64,000 nt of DNA. Source: Hydrogenophaga palleronii_A. Lineage in GTDB: Bacteria > Pseudomonadota > Gammaproteobacteria > Burkholderiales > Burkholderiaceae_C. The notes under the pieces were generated by a model. That model saw nothing but the letters and a program-made list of their open reading frames with translations, was not told the DNA's origin and ran no database searches. Positions 8,018 to 17,126 of the stretch are shown piece after piece; within the stretch, counting starts at the first letter, position 1; each line of letters opens with the position of its first letter. The stretch is from the NCBI RefSeq assembly GCF_031457455.1, contig NZ_JAVDWU010000010.1, forward strand, positions 62,001 through 126,000, given 5' to 3'. A program made the position numbers and the translations under genes.

Positions 8018-8701
8018 TCAGGGGGTTTTGGCGTTTCGCGCGTGGCGTTCGGCGAACAGCGCCAGCTCCACGTCGTTCTTGGTGGCTGTCTTTTCCAGCA
8101 CGCGCGCACGGTAAGTGCTCACCGTGTTGGCCGCCAGGCCCAGCTGCGCACCAATTTCGCTCACGGTGCGCCCCTGCGTGAGCAGCCGGTAGACCTGGTA
8201 CTCGCGGTGCGAAAGCGCTTCGAGCCCGGTCTTGGCACCCGTGCTGCCCACCGCCGCCGCCAGCGCCTCGGCCGTGGCCTGATTCACAAAAACCGCGCCG
8301 CCCGCGGCCTTGCGCACCGCAGCCAGCATGTCGTCGGGGTCGGCGCTTTTGTTCAGGTAGCCGCAGGCGCCCATGCGGATGCAGCGCACCGCGTACTGTT
8401 TCTCAGGGTAGGTGCTGAGCATGAGCACCGGCAGGCGCGGGTGCTCACGCTTGATGGCCTGCAGCACGTCCAGCCCGTCCAGTCCGGGCATGGCGATGTC
8501 GAGCAGCACCAGATCAAGCCCCTCGCTGCCGTGCAGCGCCTGGACCTCGGCCAGAACCTCCGGACCGGTCTGCGCCTCGGCCACCACCTGCACGTCGGGC
8601 GCGTCGGCCAGGATCTGTTTGAGCCCCTCGCGCACGATGCGATGGTCGTCGCCGATCAGCACGCGGATGGTCTCGGCCATCAAGTCGAACTGGGTGTTCA
8701 T
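8018..8701 (-). CDS. NarL/FixJ-family response regulator
   Basis: 227 residues. The receiver domain (about 12-130) has the acidic pair Asp18/Asp19, phospho-acceptor Asp68 (LVLLDIAMPG) and Lys118. The C-terminal LuxR-type helix-turn-helix is at about 160-220 (LSHREYQVYRLLTQGRTVSEIG then ANTVSTYRARVLEK). The start overlaps the stop of the kinase gene by four bases (ATGA), so the two are translationally coupled. It is transcribed toward the cyanate/nitrate transporter operon, making that operon the obvious target, although this is inference. Confidence 0.93.
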   Translation of the reverse strand: MNTQFDLMAETIRVLIGDDHRIVREGLKQILADAPDVQVVAEAQTGPEVLAEVQALHGSEGLDLVLLDIAMPGLDGLDVLQAIKREHPRLPVLMLSTYPEKQYAVRCIRMGACGYLNKSADPDDMLAAVRKAAGGAVFVNQATAEALAAAVGSTGAKTGLEALSHREYQVYRLLTQGRTVSEIGAQLGLAANTVSTYRARVLEKTATKNDVELALFAERHARNAKTP

Positions 8702-9975
8702 GTTGGGGACCGTGTCTCCACTGGCAGGACCAAGGTCAGGCACATGCGCGTGCCCTGTCCTGGTGCACTGTCGATTTGTATGTCGCCGCCGAAGTGCCTC
8801 GCCCGCTCCCGCATGCCCATCACGCCATAGGCATCGGCGGCGGCGAACGCCTGCGGCGGCGCGCCTACGCCATTGTCTTCCACGGTGAGCTGCAGTGCCA
8901 TCCCCTGCACGGCGATGTGGACACTCAGCCGATTGGCCTGCGCGTGGCGCCCCACGTTGCTGAGCATTTCCTGAAAGATGCGGAACACCGCCATGGCCAT
9001 GGGCTCGGGCGGCTCCGGAGCCGTGGCCACATCCATGTGCCAGTCCAGTATCAGCTCGGCCGACTGCACAAATTCCTGCGCCTGCCATTCCAGTGCCGCC
9101 CACAGGCCCTGGTGGTCGAGGATGCTGGGTCGCAGGTCGGTGATGATGCGGCCCACGTTGTCCACCGCGTTCTCGATCAGCCGGCTCATGTTCTGGCATT
9201 TGCAGCGCATGCGGCTGCGCATGTCTTCGGCCGCATCCGGGCTGCGCTGCGTCTGCTCGGCCAGGCGCTTGTCCATCCAGTTCACATCCATCTTCAGCGC
9301 CACCAGCAGGCTGCCCAGCTCGTCGTGCACCTCTCGGGCGATGCGGGTTCGCTCTTCTTCGCGCACGGTTTCCGACCAGGCCGCCAGCTCGCGCACCTGG
9401 TGCAGCGCCGTCTCCAGCGCACCGGTGCGCTCGCGCACGCGTTCCTCGAGCTCGTCCTTGGCGCGCTGCAGCGCATCGGCCGCGCGGCGGCGCTCGGTGA
9501 TGTCCACAAAGGTGACCACCGCCCCTCGCACCTCACCCTGATCGACGATGGGATGGCTGGAATACTCCACCGGGAACGCGCTGCCGTCGCGTCGCCAGAA
9601 CACCTCGCTGTCGATGCGGCAGGGCAGGCCCTGGCGGAAGGCGTTGAAGATGGGGCACTGCGCTTCGGGGTAGCGGTGGCCGTCGGCGTGCGCATGGTGG
9701 GTGAGTTCATGCATGTTGCGCCCCAGCACCTCGTGCGGCTCGAAGCCGATCATGCGGGCACCCGCCAGGTTGATGAACACGCACAGGCCTTCCAGATCCA
9801 CGCCGTAAATGCCTTCGCCGGTGGACGCCAGCAACAGCTCCAGCGGGTTGCGCCAGGCCTCGCTGGCGGGCGCCAGTGGGCGGCTGAGCAAGGCATGGGC
9901 GTCGATGTGCATGGGCCGGGAAACAAGCAATGGATGTGCCAAGCTGGTGCATGTTCGCTGAATCGGGACAGACAC
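8698..9975 (-). CDS. PAS-domain sensor histidine kinase (HisKA_3, NarX/UhpB type)
   Basis: 425 residues with a GTG start at 9975 preceded by GGAG; an ATG at 9912 is an alternative without a clear ribosome site. A PAS domain (about 44-160, GIYGVDLEGLCVFINLAG) is followed by a coiled coil (160-205), the dimerisation and phospho-acceptor box with His217 (EERTRIAREVHDELG), and an ATPase domain with N box NVGRHAQA and G box EDNGVG. No transmembrane segment is visible, so sensing is likely cytoplasmic, perhaps redox or small-molecule through PAS. It is coupled to the response regulator by an ATGA overlap. Confidence 0.92.
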   Translation of the reverse strand: MSVPIQRTCTSLAHPLLVSRPMHIDAHALLSRPLAPASEAWRNPLELLLASTGEGIYGVDLEGLCVFINLAGARMIGFEPHEVLGRNMHELTHHAHADGHRYPEAQCPIFNAFRQGLPCRIDSEVFWRRDGSAFPVEYSSHPIVDQGEVRGAVVTFVDITERRRAADALQRAKDELEERVRERTGALETALHQVRELAAWSETVREEERTRIAREVHDELGSLLVALKMDVNWMDKRLAEQTQRSPDAAEDMRSRMRCKCQNMSRLIENAVDNVGRIITDLRPSILDHQGLWAALEWQAQEFVQSAELILDWHMDVATAPEPPEPMAMAVFRIFQEMLSNVGRHAQANRLSVHIAVQGMALQLTVEDNGVGAPPQAFAAADAYGVMGMRERARHFGGDIQIDSAPGQGTRMCLTLVLPVETRSPT

Positions 9976-10044
9976 GGCACAATCTCCGGTCGTGTTCCGC
10001 CATCACGTTCTCAGGGCGCTCTTCTCCCATCCCCGAAACCCACC

Positions 10045-10644
10045 ATGGCTTTCTTCGACATGCTGTTTGGCGCACGTCGCCCATCCCGAAACCGGGACAA
10101 CGCACTGCAGGTCGCTGGCTCGGCCGGCGCCCAGGAAGCCGCCTACCTGCTGCGCGCCCCCACCGCCCTGATGCAGCTGAGCGAAGTCGAGGCCCTGACC
10201 GTGGTGCGGTTCATGCAGCCCACGCGATACCGCGCGGGCACCACCATCATTCGCCAGGGCGAGAGCATCGACACCGGTTTCATGGTGCTCGTGCTGGAGG
10301 GCGAGATCACGGTGGAATCGCTCATGCCCAGCCGGGTAGAACCCGTTACGGTCAATGTGGTCGGGCCCGGCAGCCTGATCGGTGAAATGTCGCTGGTGGA
10401 CGGTGCCGCCCGCTCGGCCTCCTGCACCGCGAGCACCGATGTGCGCTGTGCGGTGCTCGACCGCGAGGCCCTCGAAGCCCTGATCGCCGAACAACCCGCC
10501 ACCGCCGCCAAGCTCATGACCGCGGTGGCCCAGCGCCTGGCCGAGCGCCTGCGCGACAACCGGCACAAGCTGCAGGTCTACAGCCAGCTGGTGCAGACCA
10601 TGCAGGACGAGATCGAGCAACTGATGCCCACCCCTCAAGGCTAG
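10045..10644 (+). CDS. Cyclic-nucleotide-binding-domain protein
   Basis: 199 residues. The cNMP-binding beta-roll covers about residues 45-165, with phosphate-binding-like segment GPGSLIGEMSLVDGAARSASCTA. It has no DNA-binding domain after it, ending in a charged helix, so it is not a Crp-type regulator on its own. Such stand-alone modules may regulate partners. The arginine expected in true cAMP binders is present in GAARSAS, so nucleotide binding is possible. It is divergent from the histidine kinase gene, only 69 bases away. Confidence 0.8.
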   Translation: MAFFDMLFGARRPSRNRDNALQVAGSAGAQEAAYLLRAPTALMQLSEVEALTVVRFMQPTRYRAGTTIIRQGESIDTGFMVLVLEGEITVESLMPSRVEPVTVNVVGPGSLIGEMSLVDGAARSASCTASTDVRCAVLDREALEALIAEQPATAAKLMTAVAQRLAERLRDNRHKLQVYSQLVQTMQDEIEQLMPTPQG

Positions 10645-10830
10645 GAACCTGCCCCCGAAGCGCGGCTGACCCTGCCGGGCACGCACCTGCGCCAAGGCCT
10701 TGTGGCGCTTTGCAAAATAAGCACGGTGACCTGGAAGGTGGGACACCCACTCGGCGTCTTTCAGGAACGCCATTTGCCGCCCGACCGTGTCCGTACCCCT
10801 TTTGCAGCGGTACGCCAACCGGAGAAACAC

Positions 10831-11547
10831 ATGCTTCACAAGTTCACCCAGTGGCGCGGCGCCAGCGTGACGGCAAGCGATGGCGAGGTCGGCACGATTG
10901 AGGATGTCTATTTTGACGACGAGCATTTGCACGTTCGCTATCTGGTGGTGGACACAGGCAACTGGCTGAACAGCCGGCGTGTGCTGGTGTCGCCCTACGC
11001 GATGCGCATGGCTGAATCGACCGACACACAGATTCCCGTGGATCTCACGCGCTCGCAGGTGGAGGACAGCCCGCCCGTGGAAACGGAGCAACCGGTGTCG
11101 CGCCTGTATGAAATGGCCTACGCAGATCACTACCGCTACCCCTACTACTGGAGCGGACCGCTGGCCTGGGGCGCGACCGCGCATCCCGTCGCCCCGGACA
11201 TGGGCGCCGTGGAGATGTCCCCCGCTGCGGGCGGCGCCCCGATCGGGTTGAGCGAGGCGTCGCAACAGGCGCTGGATGCAGCGCACCGTTCGCACCTGCA
11301 CAGCTGCCAGGAAATCATCGGTTACCAGGCAGAGGCGCTGGATGGTTCGGCAGGTCGCATCGACGACATCCTCATCAATGACGACGGCTGGTGCGTGGAG
11401 CATTTTGTGGTGGACACACGCCGCTGGCTGCCCGGCGGGCAGGTCACGGTGCCAGCCGAAGACATGTTGAGCATCAACTGGGGGGCCCGCGAGGTGCATT
11501 TGGACGCAGACAAGCAGACCGTGCGCCACAGTCCGAAGGCGCGCTGA
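10831..11547 (+). CDS. Double PRC-barrel domain protein
   Basis: 238 residues with GGAG seven bases before the ATG. Two PRC-barrel-like halves are visible: about 1-70 (GASVTASDGEVGTIEDVYFDD then YLVVDTGNWL) and about 160-235 (IIGYQAEALDGSAGRIDDILIND then HFVVDTRRWL). A linker rich in Tyr and Pro joins them. PRC barrels occur in RimM and photosynthetic reaction-centre H subunits and in small stress-related soil proteins. The role is unknown. It precedes the thiamine-diphosphate enzyme gene by 133 bases in which I see no clear signal. Confidence 0.8.
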   Translation: MLHKFTQWRGASVTASDGEVGTIEDVYFDDEHLHVRYLVVDTGNWLNSRRVLVSPYAMRMAESTDTQIPVDLTRSQVEDSPPVETEQPVSRLYEMAYADHYRYPYYWSGPLAWGATAHPVAPDMGAVEMSPAAGGAPIGLSEASQQALDAAHRSHLHSCQEIIGYQAEALDGSAGRIDDILINDDGWCVEHFVVDTRRWLPGGQVTVPAEDMLSINWGAREVHLDADKQTVRHSPKAR

Positions 11548-11680
11548 AGCCACCGCAATTGCGGATACGCCCGAAGCCCGTCAGCGCCTTTCACCACGGC
11601 CCTCTTTTCGCCATATTTCGACCCGGAGGCGTTGCTGCAATTTTTACCGCAACTGAGGACGCCAGCTGTTCTCCACCCAC

Positions 11681-13483
11681 ATGACTGATACCGTCAGCGA
11701 TTTCATTCTGGACCGCTTGCACGCCTGGGGCGTGCGCCGCATCTTCGGCTATCCCGGCGACGGCATCAACGGCCTCATCGGCGCCATGGATCGCGCGCGC
11801 AAGCGCGACCTGGGCATCGAGTACGTGCAGACCCGCCATGAGGAACTCGCGGCTTTCATGGCCTGCGCCCACGCCAAATTCACCGGCGAGGTGGGCGTGT
11901 GTCTGGCCACCTCGGGCCCCGGCGCGATTCACCTGCTCAATGGCCTGTACGACGCCAAGCTCGACCACCAGCCGGTGGTCGCCATCGTCGGGCAGCAGGC
12001 GCGCGCCGCGCTGGGCGGCGACTACCAGCAGGAGGTAGACCTGCTCACGCTGTTCAAGGACGTGGCGCACGAATACGTGCAAATGGCCACGGTGCCCGCA
12101 CAGGTGCGGCACCTCGTGGACCGCGCCGTGCGCATCGCGCGCGACACGCGCAGCGTGACCTGCCTGATCGTGCCGCACGACCTGCAAGAGCTCGACGCCG
12201 TGCGCACACCGCCGCGCGAACACGGCACGGTGCACAGCGGCATCGACCGGCCCGACTTGCGCAGCGTGCCCCCACTGTCCGATCTCGAACGCGCCGCCGA
12301 GGTGCTCAACGCGGGCAAGAAGGTGGCGATTCTGGTGGGCGCGGGCGCATTGCAGGCCACGGACGAAGTGATCGCCGTGGCCAACCAGTTGGGCGCCGGG
12401 GTGGCCAAGGCCTTGCTGGGCAAAGCCGCGCTTCCCGATGACCTGCCGTACGTCACCGGCTGCATCGGCTTGCTGGGCACACAACCCGGCTGGCAACTCA
12501 TGAGCGAGTGCGACACGCTGCTGATGGTGGGCTCAGGCTTCCCCTATTCGGAGTTCCTGCCCGAGGAGGGACAGGCGCGCGGCGTGCAGATCGACATCGA
12601 CCCACGCATGCTCAGCCTGCGCTACCCCATGGAGGTGGGCCTGGTGGGCGACAGCCGCAAGACCTTGCACGCGCTGCTGCCGCTGCTGGAACGCAAGACG
12701 GATCTGCGATGGCGCGAATCGATCGAACAAGGCGTGGCGCGCTGGTGGCAGGTGCTGGAAGCGCGCGCAAAAAGTCCGGCCACGGGCATCAATCCCCAAC
12801 TGCCGTTCTGGGAACTCTCGCCGCGCCTGCCCGATGACTGCATTCTCACTTGCGACTCGGGTTCGGCCGCCAACTGGTACGCGCGCGACCTGAAAATCCG
12901 TCGCGGCATGATGGCCTCGCTCTCCGGCGGCCTGGCCACCATGGGCCCCGCGATACCTTATGCGCTGGCGGCCAAGCACGCCCACCCGGATCGCCATGTG
13001 ATCGCGCTGCTGGGCGACGGCGCCATGCAGATGAACGGCGTCAATGCGCTGATCTCACTGGCCGCAGGATGGGAGCAATGGCGCTCACCCGCTTTCACGG
13101 TGATGGTGCTCAACAACGGCGATCTCAACCAGGTGACCTGGGAGCAACGGGCGATGGCGGGGGACCCGAAATTCGAGGCCTCCCAGCGGGTACCGGATTT
13201 TCCCTACGCCGAATACGCCCGTCTGATCGGGCTCAAGGGCCTGCGCGTGACCCAGCCCGAGGACGTGGCCGCCGCCTGGGACGAGGCGCTGGCCTCAGAC
13301 ACCCCCATGCTGCTGGAGATGGTGACCGACCCCAACGTGCCGCCGTTGCCGCCCCACATCAACGCCGAACAAGCCACGGCCTTTCTTTCTGCGTTGTGGC
13401 ACCGCGACCCCGAGGCGCTGGAGATGGTGAAACAATCGGCCCGGCAATGGTGGGACACCGTGTTCCCCGCCAAGGCGCGGTAG
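11681..13483 (+). CDS. Thiamine-diphosphate enzyme, pyruvate oxidase/dehydrogenase-like
   Basis: 600 residues with the three-domain layout of the acetolactate synthase/PoxB superfamily. The conserved catalytic glutamate is in QTRHEELAAFMA (about residue 51). The central domain (about 195-330) starts near LERAAEVLNAGKKVAILVG. The thiamine diphosphate motif begins at GDGAMQMNGVNAL and ends at LNNGDLNQVTWEQR. Length and motifs fit pyruvate:quinone oxidoreductase-like enzymes that oxidise pyruvate to acetate, but the substrate is not proven. The gene seems monocistronic and is followed by a repeat-bearing intergenic region. Confidence 0.85.
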   Translation: MTDTVSDFILDRLHAWGVRRIFGYPGDGINGLIGAMDRARKRDLGIEYVQTRHEELAAFMACAHAKFTGEVGVCLATSGPGAIHLLNGLYDAKLDHQPVVAIVGQQARAALGGDYQQEVDLLTLFKDVAHEYVQMATVPAQVRHLVDRAVRIARDTRSVTCLIVPHDLQELDAVRTPPREHGTVHSGIDRPDLRSVPPLSDLERAAEVLNAGKKVAILVGAGALQATDEVIAVANQLGAGVAKALLGKAALPDDLPYVTGCIGLLGTQPGWQLMSECDTLLMVGSGFPYSEFLPEEGQARGVQIDIDPRMLSLRYPMEVGLVGDSRKTLHALLPLLERKTDLRWRESIEQGVARWWQVLEARAKSPATGINPQLPFWELSPRLPDDCILTCDSGSAANWYARDLKIRRGMMASLSGGLATMGPAIPYALAAKHAHPDRHVIALLGDGAMQMNGVNALISLAAGWEQWRSPAFTVMVLNNGDLNQVTWEQRAMAGDPKFEASQRVPDFPYAEYARLIGLKGLRVTQPEDVAAAWDEALASDTPMLLEMVTDPNVPPLPPHINAEQATAFLSALWHRDPEALEMVKQSARQWWDTVFPAKAR

Positions 13484-13609
13484 CCACGCGTCTGTTCGAC
13501 GGGACGGGGCTGAACGACGCCCGTCCCACGGACCGCGCGAACTCGCGGGTGCTGCAGGCCGCAGTGGGGGGAGTCCCAAAAAAGACCTTCCCGCGTGACG
13601 TGTCTCGAT

Positions 13610-13722
13610 CCAGGGCACCCGTGGAACCGGCTTCGCCGGGCCACAGGGTGCGTCCCCTCTCGAAGCGCCTTCAGGCGCGCCACGGAGGGGGGAAGCTGCG
13701 TCAGCAGCGCAGGGGGGTGATC
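13610..13722 (-). repeat. Stop-codon-proximal hairpin repeat, copy 2 (after terC)
   Basis: Starts directly after the stop of the TerC gene in the sense direction. It keeps the three-part design: a first GC hairpin, a C-run/G-run hairpin (interrupted by a small extra hairpin), and the long hairpin GTGG-CCCGGCGAAGCCGG-TT-CCAC, closed by CACCC/GGGTG. The rest of this gap (13484-13609) holds one 8-bp stem GGGACGGG/CCCGTCCC and nothing else I can name. Confidence 0.75.
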
Positions 13723-13723
13723 C

Positions 13724-14674
13724 CTATGTATTCGGCGCGGTCTTGGAACTCCAGACCATGGTGATGGCCAGAATGCCCAGCACCACGCCCAGCGATACCG
13801 CCACCGGGATCTTGTAAAGGTCGATGATCATCATCTTGGTGCCGATGAAGACCAGGATCACGGCCAGACCGTAGTTCAGCAAGTGGAAGCGGCTGGCGGC
13901 GGCCTGCAGCAGGAAGAACATGGCGCGCAGGCCCAGGATGGCGAACACGTTGCTGGTCAGCACGATGAACGGGTCCTTGGTGATCGCGAAGATGGCCGGA
14001 ATCGAATCAACCGCGAAGATCACATCGGTCATGGCCACCAGCGCAATCACCATCAGCAGCGGCGTGGCGATCTTCTTGCCGTTTTCGACCGTCCAGAACC
14101 TCTCGCCGTCGTAGTGTTTGCTCACCGGCAGCACCTTGCGCAGCAGCTTCAGGGCCGGGTTGTCGTCCAGACTTTCCTCTTGGTCTGCCGCCCACCACAT
14201 CTTCACACCCGTGAGGATGAGAAAGGCGCCGAACACGTAGAGGATCCAGTGAAACTGGTCCAGCAGCCAGGCGCCCACAAGGATCATCACCGTACGCAGC
14301 ACGATCGCACCAATGATGCCGATCATCAGCACGCGCTTCTGGAACGCTGGCGGCACAGCAAAGTAGGTGAAGATCAGCAGGAAGACAAAGATGTTGTCCA
14401 CCGCCAGGCTCTTCTCGATCAAATAGCCGGTCAGGAACTCCAGCGCCTTCTCGTTGGCCATGGCGGCCGAGCCGGACACATCCTTCACCGCCCACCAGAA
14501 CAGCGCGTTGAAGACCAGACTGAGCATCACCCAGGCCAGCGACCACCAGAGGGCCTCGCGCACACCCACCTCGTGGGAACCCTGCTTCTTGAGCACGGCA
14601 AAGTCGACAAACAGCGCCGCGATCACGAACGCGACGAACACAAGCCACAGCCAGAGTGGCGCAATGGTTTCCAT
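13724..14674 (-). CDS. TerC/Alx family membrane protein
   Basis: 316 residues, with about nine hydrophobic segments and the family signatures EKSLAVDNIFVF (acidic residues in a helix) and MTDVIFAVDSIPAI. Proteins of this family export manganese or metallate proteins at the membrane, and E. coli Alx responds to manganese and alkaline pH. GAGG lies before the ATG. The upstream region contains a manganese-type riboswitch (see separate entry), which strongly supports a role in manganese homeostasis. Confidence 0.93.
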   Translation of the reverse strand: METIAPLWLWLVFVAFVIAALFVDFAVLKKQGSHEVGVREALWWSLAWVMLSLVFNALFWWAVKDVSGSAAMANEKALEFLTGYLIEKSLAVDNIFVFLLIFTYFAVPPAFQKRVLMIGIIGAIVLRTVMILVGAWLLDQFHWILYVFGAFLILTGVKMWWAADQEESLDDNPALKLLRKVLPVSKHYDGERFWTVENGKKIATPLLMVIALVAMTDVIFAVDSIPAIFAITKDPFIVLTSNVFAILGLRAMFFLLQAAASRFHLLNYGLAVILVFIGTKMMIIDLYKIPVAVSLGVVLGILAITMVWSSKTAPNT

Positions 14675-14678
14675 GAGA

Positions 14679-14858
14679 AAGACCTCGGTTTGGTGGTGTT
14701 GAAAACACCCCCAAGGTCTTGCCAGGGCCAGGGCATGGCGCCCGGCCTGGGGTTTCCGGCCACGCCGGCCTGAATGACCGGTGCAGCGTGCTGACGAAAA
14801 CCCCTCCAGCCAGGGCGGGCTGCAGGCCCGCTGGCTGATCGACTACTCCCCTTGATGG
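14679..14858 (-). promoter_or_regulatory. yybP-ykoY (manganese) riboswitch with ribosome-site switch
   Basis: On the minus strand the 5' part reads TCAAGGGGAGTAGTC and the 3' part CTGGCAAGACCTTGG, the two conserved blocks of the yybP-ykoY aptamer. A CAAGG/CCTTG stem (14850-14854 with 14712-14716) would close the aptamer as P1. Downstream, AAGACCT (14714-14720) is exactly complementary to AGGTCTT at 14679-14685, which contains the ribosome site. A GGTGTT-TTC-AACACC hairpin lies between. The two pairings share bases and exclude each other. So bound manganese should free the ribosome site and turn translation on. Aptamer call from remembered consensus; no covariance model was run. Confidence 0.85.
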
Positions 14859-15048
14859 GACAGGCGATTATGCGCCATTGCCCGCGAGCGCGCCACCTCC
14901 AGGGCCTGTTCACACTATTTTTCCAAGTGCGGACGGCCAGATGTCGGGGCCAGAGACACCGCCCTGCGGCATGCCGCGACCCTGCGGTGGGAACGCCGTT
15001 TGCCGCACACCACAATGTGCGCGGAGGCGCGAACGGGGAAACACAGCC

Positions 15049-15921
15049 ATGCATGAGGATCCGACCACGACCCGACAGCGATTTCGACTTTCTGGTGGTG
15101 CCGAGCTGTCGTTCATCACGGCCGGCGAAGCGAGCAGACCGGCCATGCTGCTGCTGCACGGCACGCCGAACTCTGCAGGAATGTTCCGGCAGGTCGTCCC
15201 CGCGCTGGCGCGGGTCGCCCATGTGGTCGCGCCCGACCTGCCGGGCCACGGTGAATCCGATGCGCTGCCGGCTGTCACGTTCTCCGCCATCGCTCAGGCA
15301 ATCACCGAATTGCTGGACCATCTGGAGATCGGGCCGCGGTTCATCTACCTGCATGATTGGGGAGCACCGGTGGGCCTGGAAATCGCGATGCAGGCGCCCG
15401 AGCAGGTGCTGGGCCTCATCGTCCAGAACGCCAACGCACACCGAACGGGATGGGGGCCAGGATGGAAGGCCACGCAAGCCTACTGGTCGCAACCGAATGC
15501 GGTGAACGCGGCAGCGGCCACGGCGCACCTGACCCTGGCGGGAACCCGCGACACCTACATCTCGGGCGTTCCGCCGGATGTGGTCAAACGAATCCCGCCC
15601 GAGCATTGGGAAGAGGACTGGCGCGTGATGAACCTGCCAGGTCACATGGACACGCAGCGGGCGCTGATCGCGGACTATGGGCGCTACGCCGCCCGCTTCG
15701 ACGCCATCGCCAAGTACCTGGAGCAATGGCAGCCCCCTGCCCTGATGGTCTGGGGAAGGCACGACATCTATTTTGAGCTGGATGAGGTGCTGTCCTGGAT
15801 GCGTGCGCTGCCCAGGATGGAGGCGCATGTCCTGGATGCCGGCCACCTGCTGCTCGAGAGCCATGCGGACGCCGCCGTCTCGCTGATGCTCGACTTCATC
15901 AGGCGCACCGCGGGCAAGTGA
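15049..15921 (+). CDS. Alpha/beta hydrolase, haloalkane dehalogenase/epoxide hydrolase-like
   Basis: 290 residues from the ATG at 15049 (GGGGA upstream). The oxyanion segment is LLLHGTPNS, and the nucleophile elbow HDWGAPVG has Asp103 in place of serine, which is the hallmark of haloalkane dehalogenases and epoxide hydrolases rather than esterases. The acid is probably Asp in WGRHDIYF and the base His in DAGHLLLES. No halide-binding tryptophan pair beyond Trp104 can be confirmed by eye. Monocistronic. The 127 bases between the riboswitch and this gene show no clear promoter. Confidence 0.85.
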   Translation: MHEDPTTTRQRFRLSGGAELSFITAGEASRPAMLLLHGTPNSAGMFRQVVPALARVAHVVAPDLPGHGESDALPAVTFSAIAQAITELLDHLEIGPRFIYLHDWGAPVGLEIAMQAPEQVLGLIVQNANAHRTGWGPGWKATQAYWSQPNAVNAAAATAHLTLAGTRDTYISGVPPDVVKRIPPEHWEEDWRVMNLPGHMDTQRALIADYGRYAARFDAIAKYLEQWQPPALMVWGRHDIYFELDEVLSWMRALPRMEAHVLDAGHLLLESHADAAVSLMLDFIRRTAGK

Positions 15922-15996
15922 CCCAGAGACCGAGCGAAATCGCTCAGCTGGAACCGTGCCGCGACACGGCTTGAACAGCGCGTGGCCGCCGGCGGT

Positions 15997-17043
15997 TCAA
16001 GCCGCTTCGCGGTAGAAAAAATCCTTGCGCAGGCTGCGCGGCGCCAGCGGTTCCACACCGCTGCGAATGGCCTCGATGTGCTGAGGGGTCGTGCCACAGC
16101 AGCCGCCCACGATGTTGACCAGGCCTTCAGCCGCGAACTCGCGCAGCAGACGACCCGTCACCTCCGGCGTTTCGTCGAAGCCCGTGTCGCTCATGGGATT
16201 GGGCAAGCCGGCGTTCGGGTAGCAGCTGATGAAGGTGTCGCCCGCCACCTTGGCCAGTTCCTGGATGTAGGGCCGCATGAGGGTGGCGCCCAGGGCGCAG
16301 TTCAGGCCCACGGCCAGCGGCTGCAGGTGGCGCACGCTGGCCCAGAAGGCGGTCACGGTCTGGCCGCTGAGGATGCGGCCCGAGGCGTCGGTCACCGTGC
16401 CGCTGATGATCAGGGGCAGGCGCTCGCCGCTGTTCTCGAAGTATTCGTCGACGGCAAACAGCGCGGCCTTGGCGTTGAGCGTGTCGAAGATCGTTTCCAC
16501 CAGCAGCACGTCGGCACCGCCGTCCACCAGCGCTTCCAGCTGTTCGTAGTAGGCCGCGCGCAACTGCTCGAAAGTCACGTTGCGCGCGCCGGCGTCGTTC
16601 ACATCGGGGCTGATGCTGGCGGTCTTGGGTGTGGGGCCAAGAGCACCGGCCACGAAGCGCGGCTTGTCGGGCGTGCTGAACTTGTCGCACGCGGCGCGGG
16701 CGATGCGGGCCGAAGCCAGGTTCATCTCGCGCGCCAGGTGGGCCATGTCGTAGTCTTCCTGGGCAATCGTGGTCGCGCCGAAGGTGTTGGTCTCGATCAG
16801 GTCGGCACCTGCGGCCAGGTAGCCCTCGTGAATGTCCTGGATCACCTGGGGCTGCGTCAGACTCAGCAACTCGTTGTTGCCCTTCACATCCTGGTGGAAG
16901 TCCTTGAACCGCTCGCCCCGGTACTGCGCCTCGCCCAGCTTGAAGCGCTGGATCATGGTGCCCATGGCGCCATCGAGGATGGCGATGCGTTTCGAGAGGA
17001 TGGCGGGCAGTGCCTGGGCGCGGGTGTAGGTCGGGGTGGTCAT
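15997..17043 (-). CDS. metH: Methionine synthase, homocysteine-binding module (split MetH)
   Basis: 348 residues covering only the homocysteine methyltransferase barrel of cobalamin-dependent MetH. The zinc ligands are visible as Cys249 (GLNCALGA) and Cys315/Cys316 (GGCCGTTP), close to Cys247, Cys310 and Cys311 of the E. coli enzyme. The ATG at 17043 starts MTTPTYTRAQALP. The folate, cobalamin and activation modules (about 900 residues in one-chain MetH) are not downstream, where an unrelated gene converges. They must be encoded elsewhere as a separate protein, a split known in several Burkholderiales. Confidence 0.9.
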   Translation of the reverse strand: MTTPTYTRAQALPAILSKRIAILDGAMGTMIQRFKLGEAQYRGERFKDFHQDVKGNNELLSLTQPQVIQDIHEGYLAAGADLIETNTFGATTIAQEDYDMAHLAREMNLASARIARAACDKFSTPDKPRFVAGALGPTPKTASISPDVNDAGARNVTFEQLRAAYYEQLEALVDGGADVLLVETIFDTLNAKAALFAVDEYFENSGERLPLIISGTVTDASGRILSGQTVTAFWASVRHLQPLAVGLNCALGATLMRPYIQELAKVAGDTFISCYPNAGLPNPMSDTGFDETPEVTGRLLREFAAEGLVNIVGGCCGTTPQHIEAIRSGVEPLAPRSLRKDFFYREAA

Positions 17044-17126
17044 GGGGAGATTGTAGGAAGACTGGGGGACAAGCGTGCGAACCCGTGCTTCGGCCCTCTC
17101 CGTCCCATGCCCGACAATACCCACCC

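Noticed and set aside
10003..11553. 516-codon minus-strand frame antisense to the cNMP-binding and PRC-barrel genes
   Set aside because: His/Gly/Arg-rich shadow translation; the plus-strand proteins have recognisable domains.
13484..13609. Terminator after the thiamine enzyme gene
   Set aside because: An 8-bp GC stem exists but has a long loop and no T-run, so it does not qualify as a rho-independent terminator.
14623..15864. 413-codon minus-strand frame across the riboswitch and hydrolase gene
   Set aside because: It is antisense to the clear alpha/beta hydrolase and lacks any family pattern.
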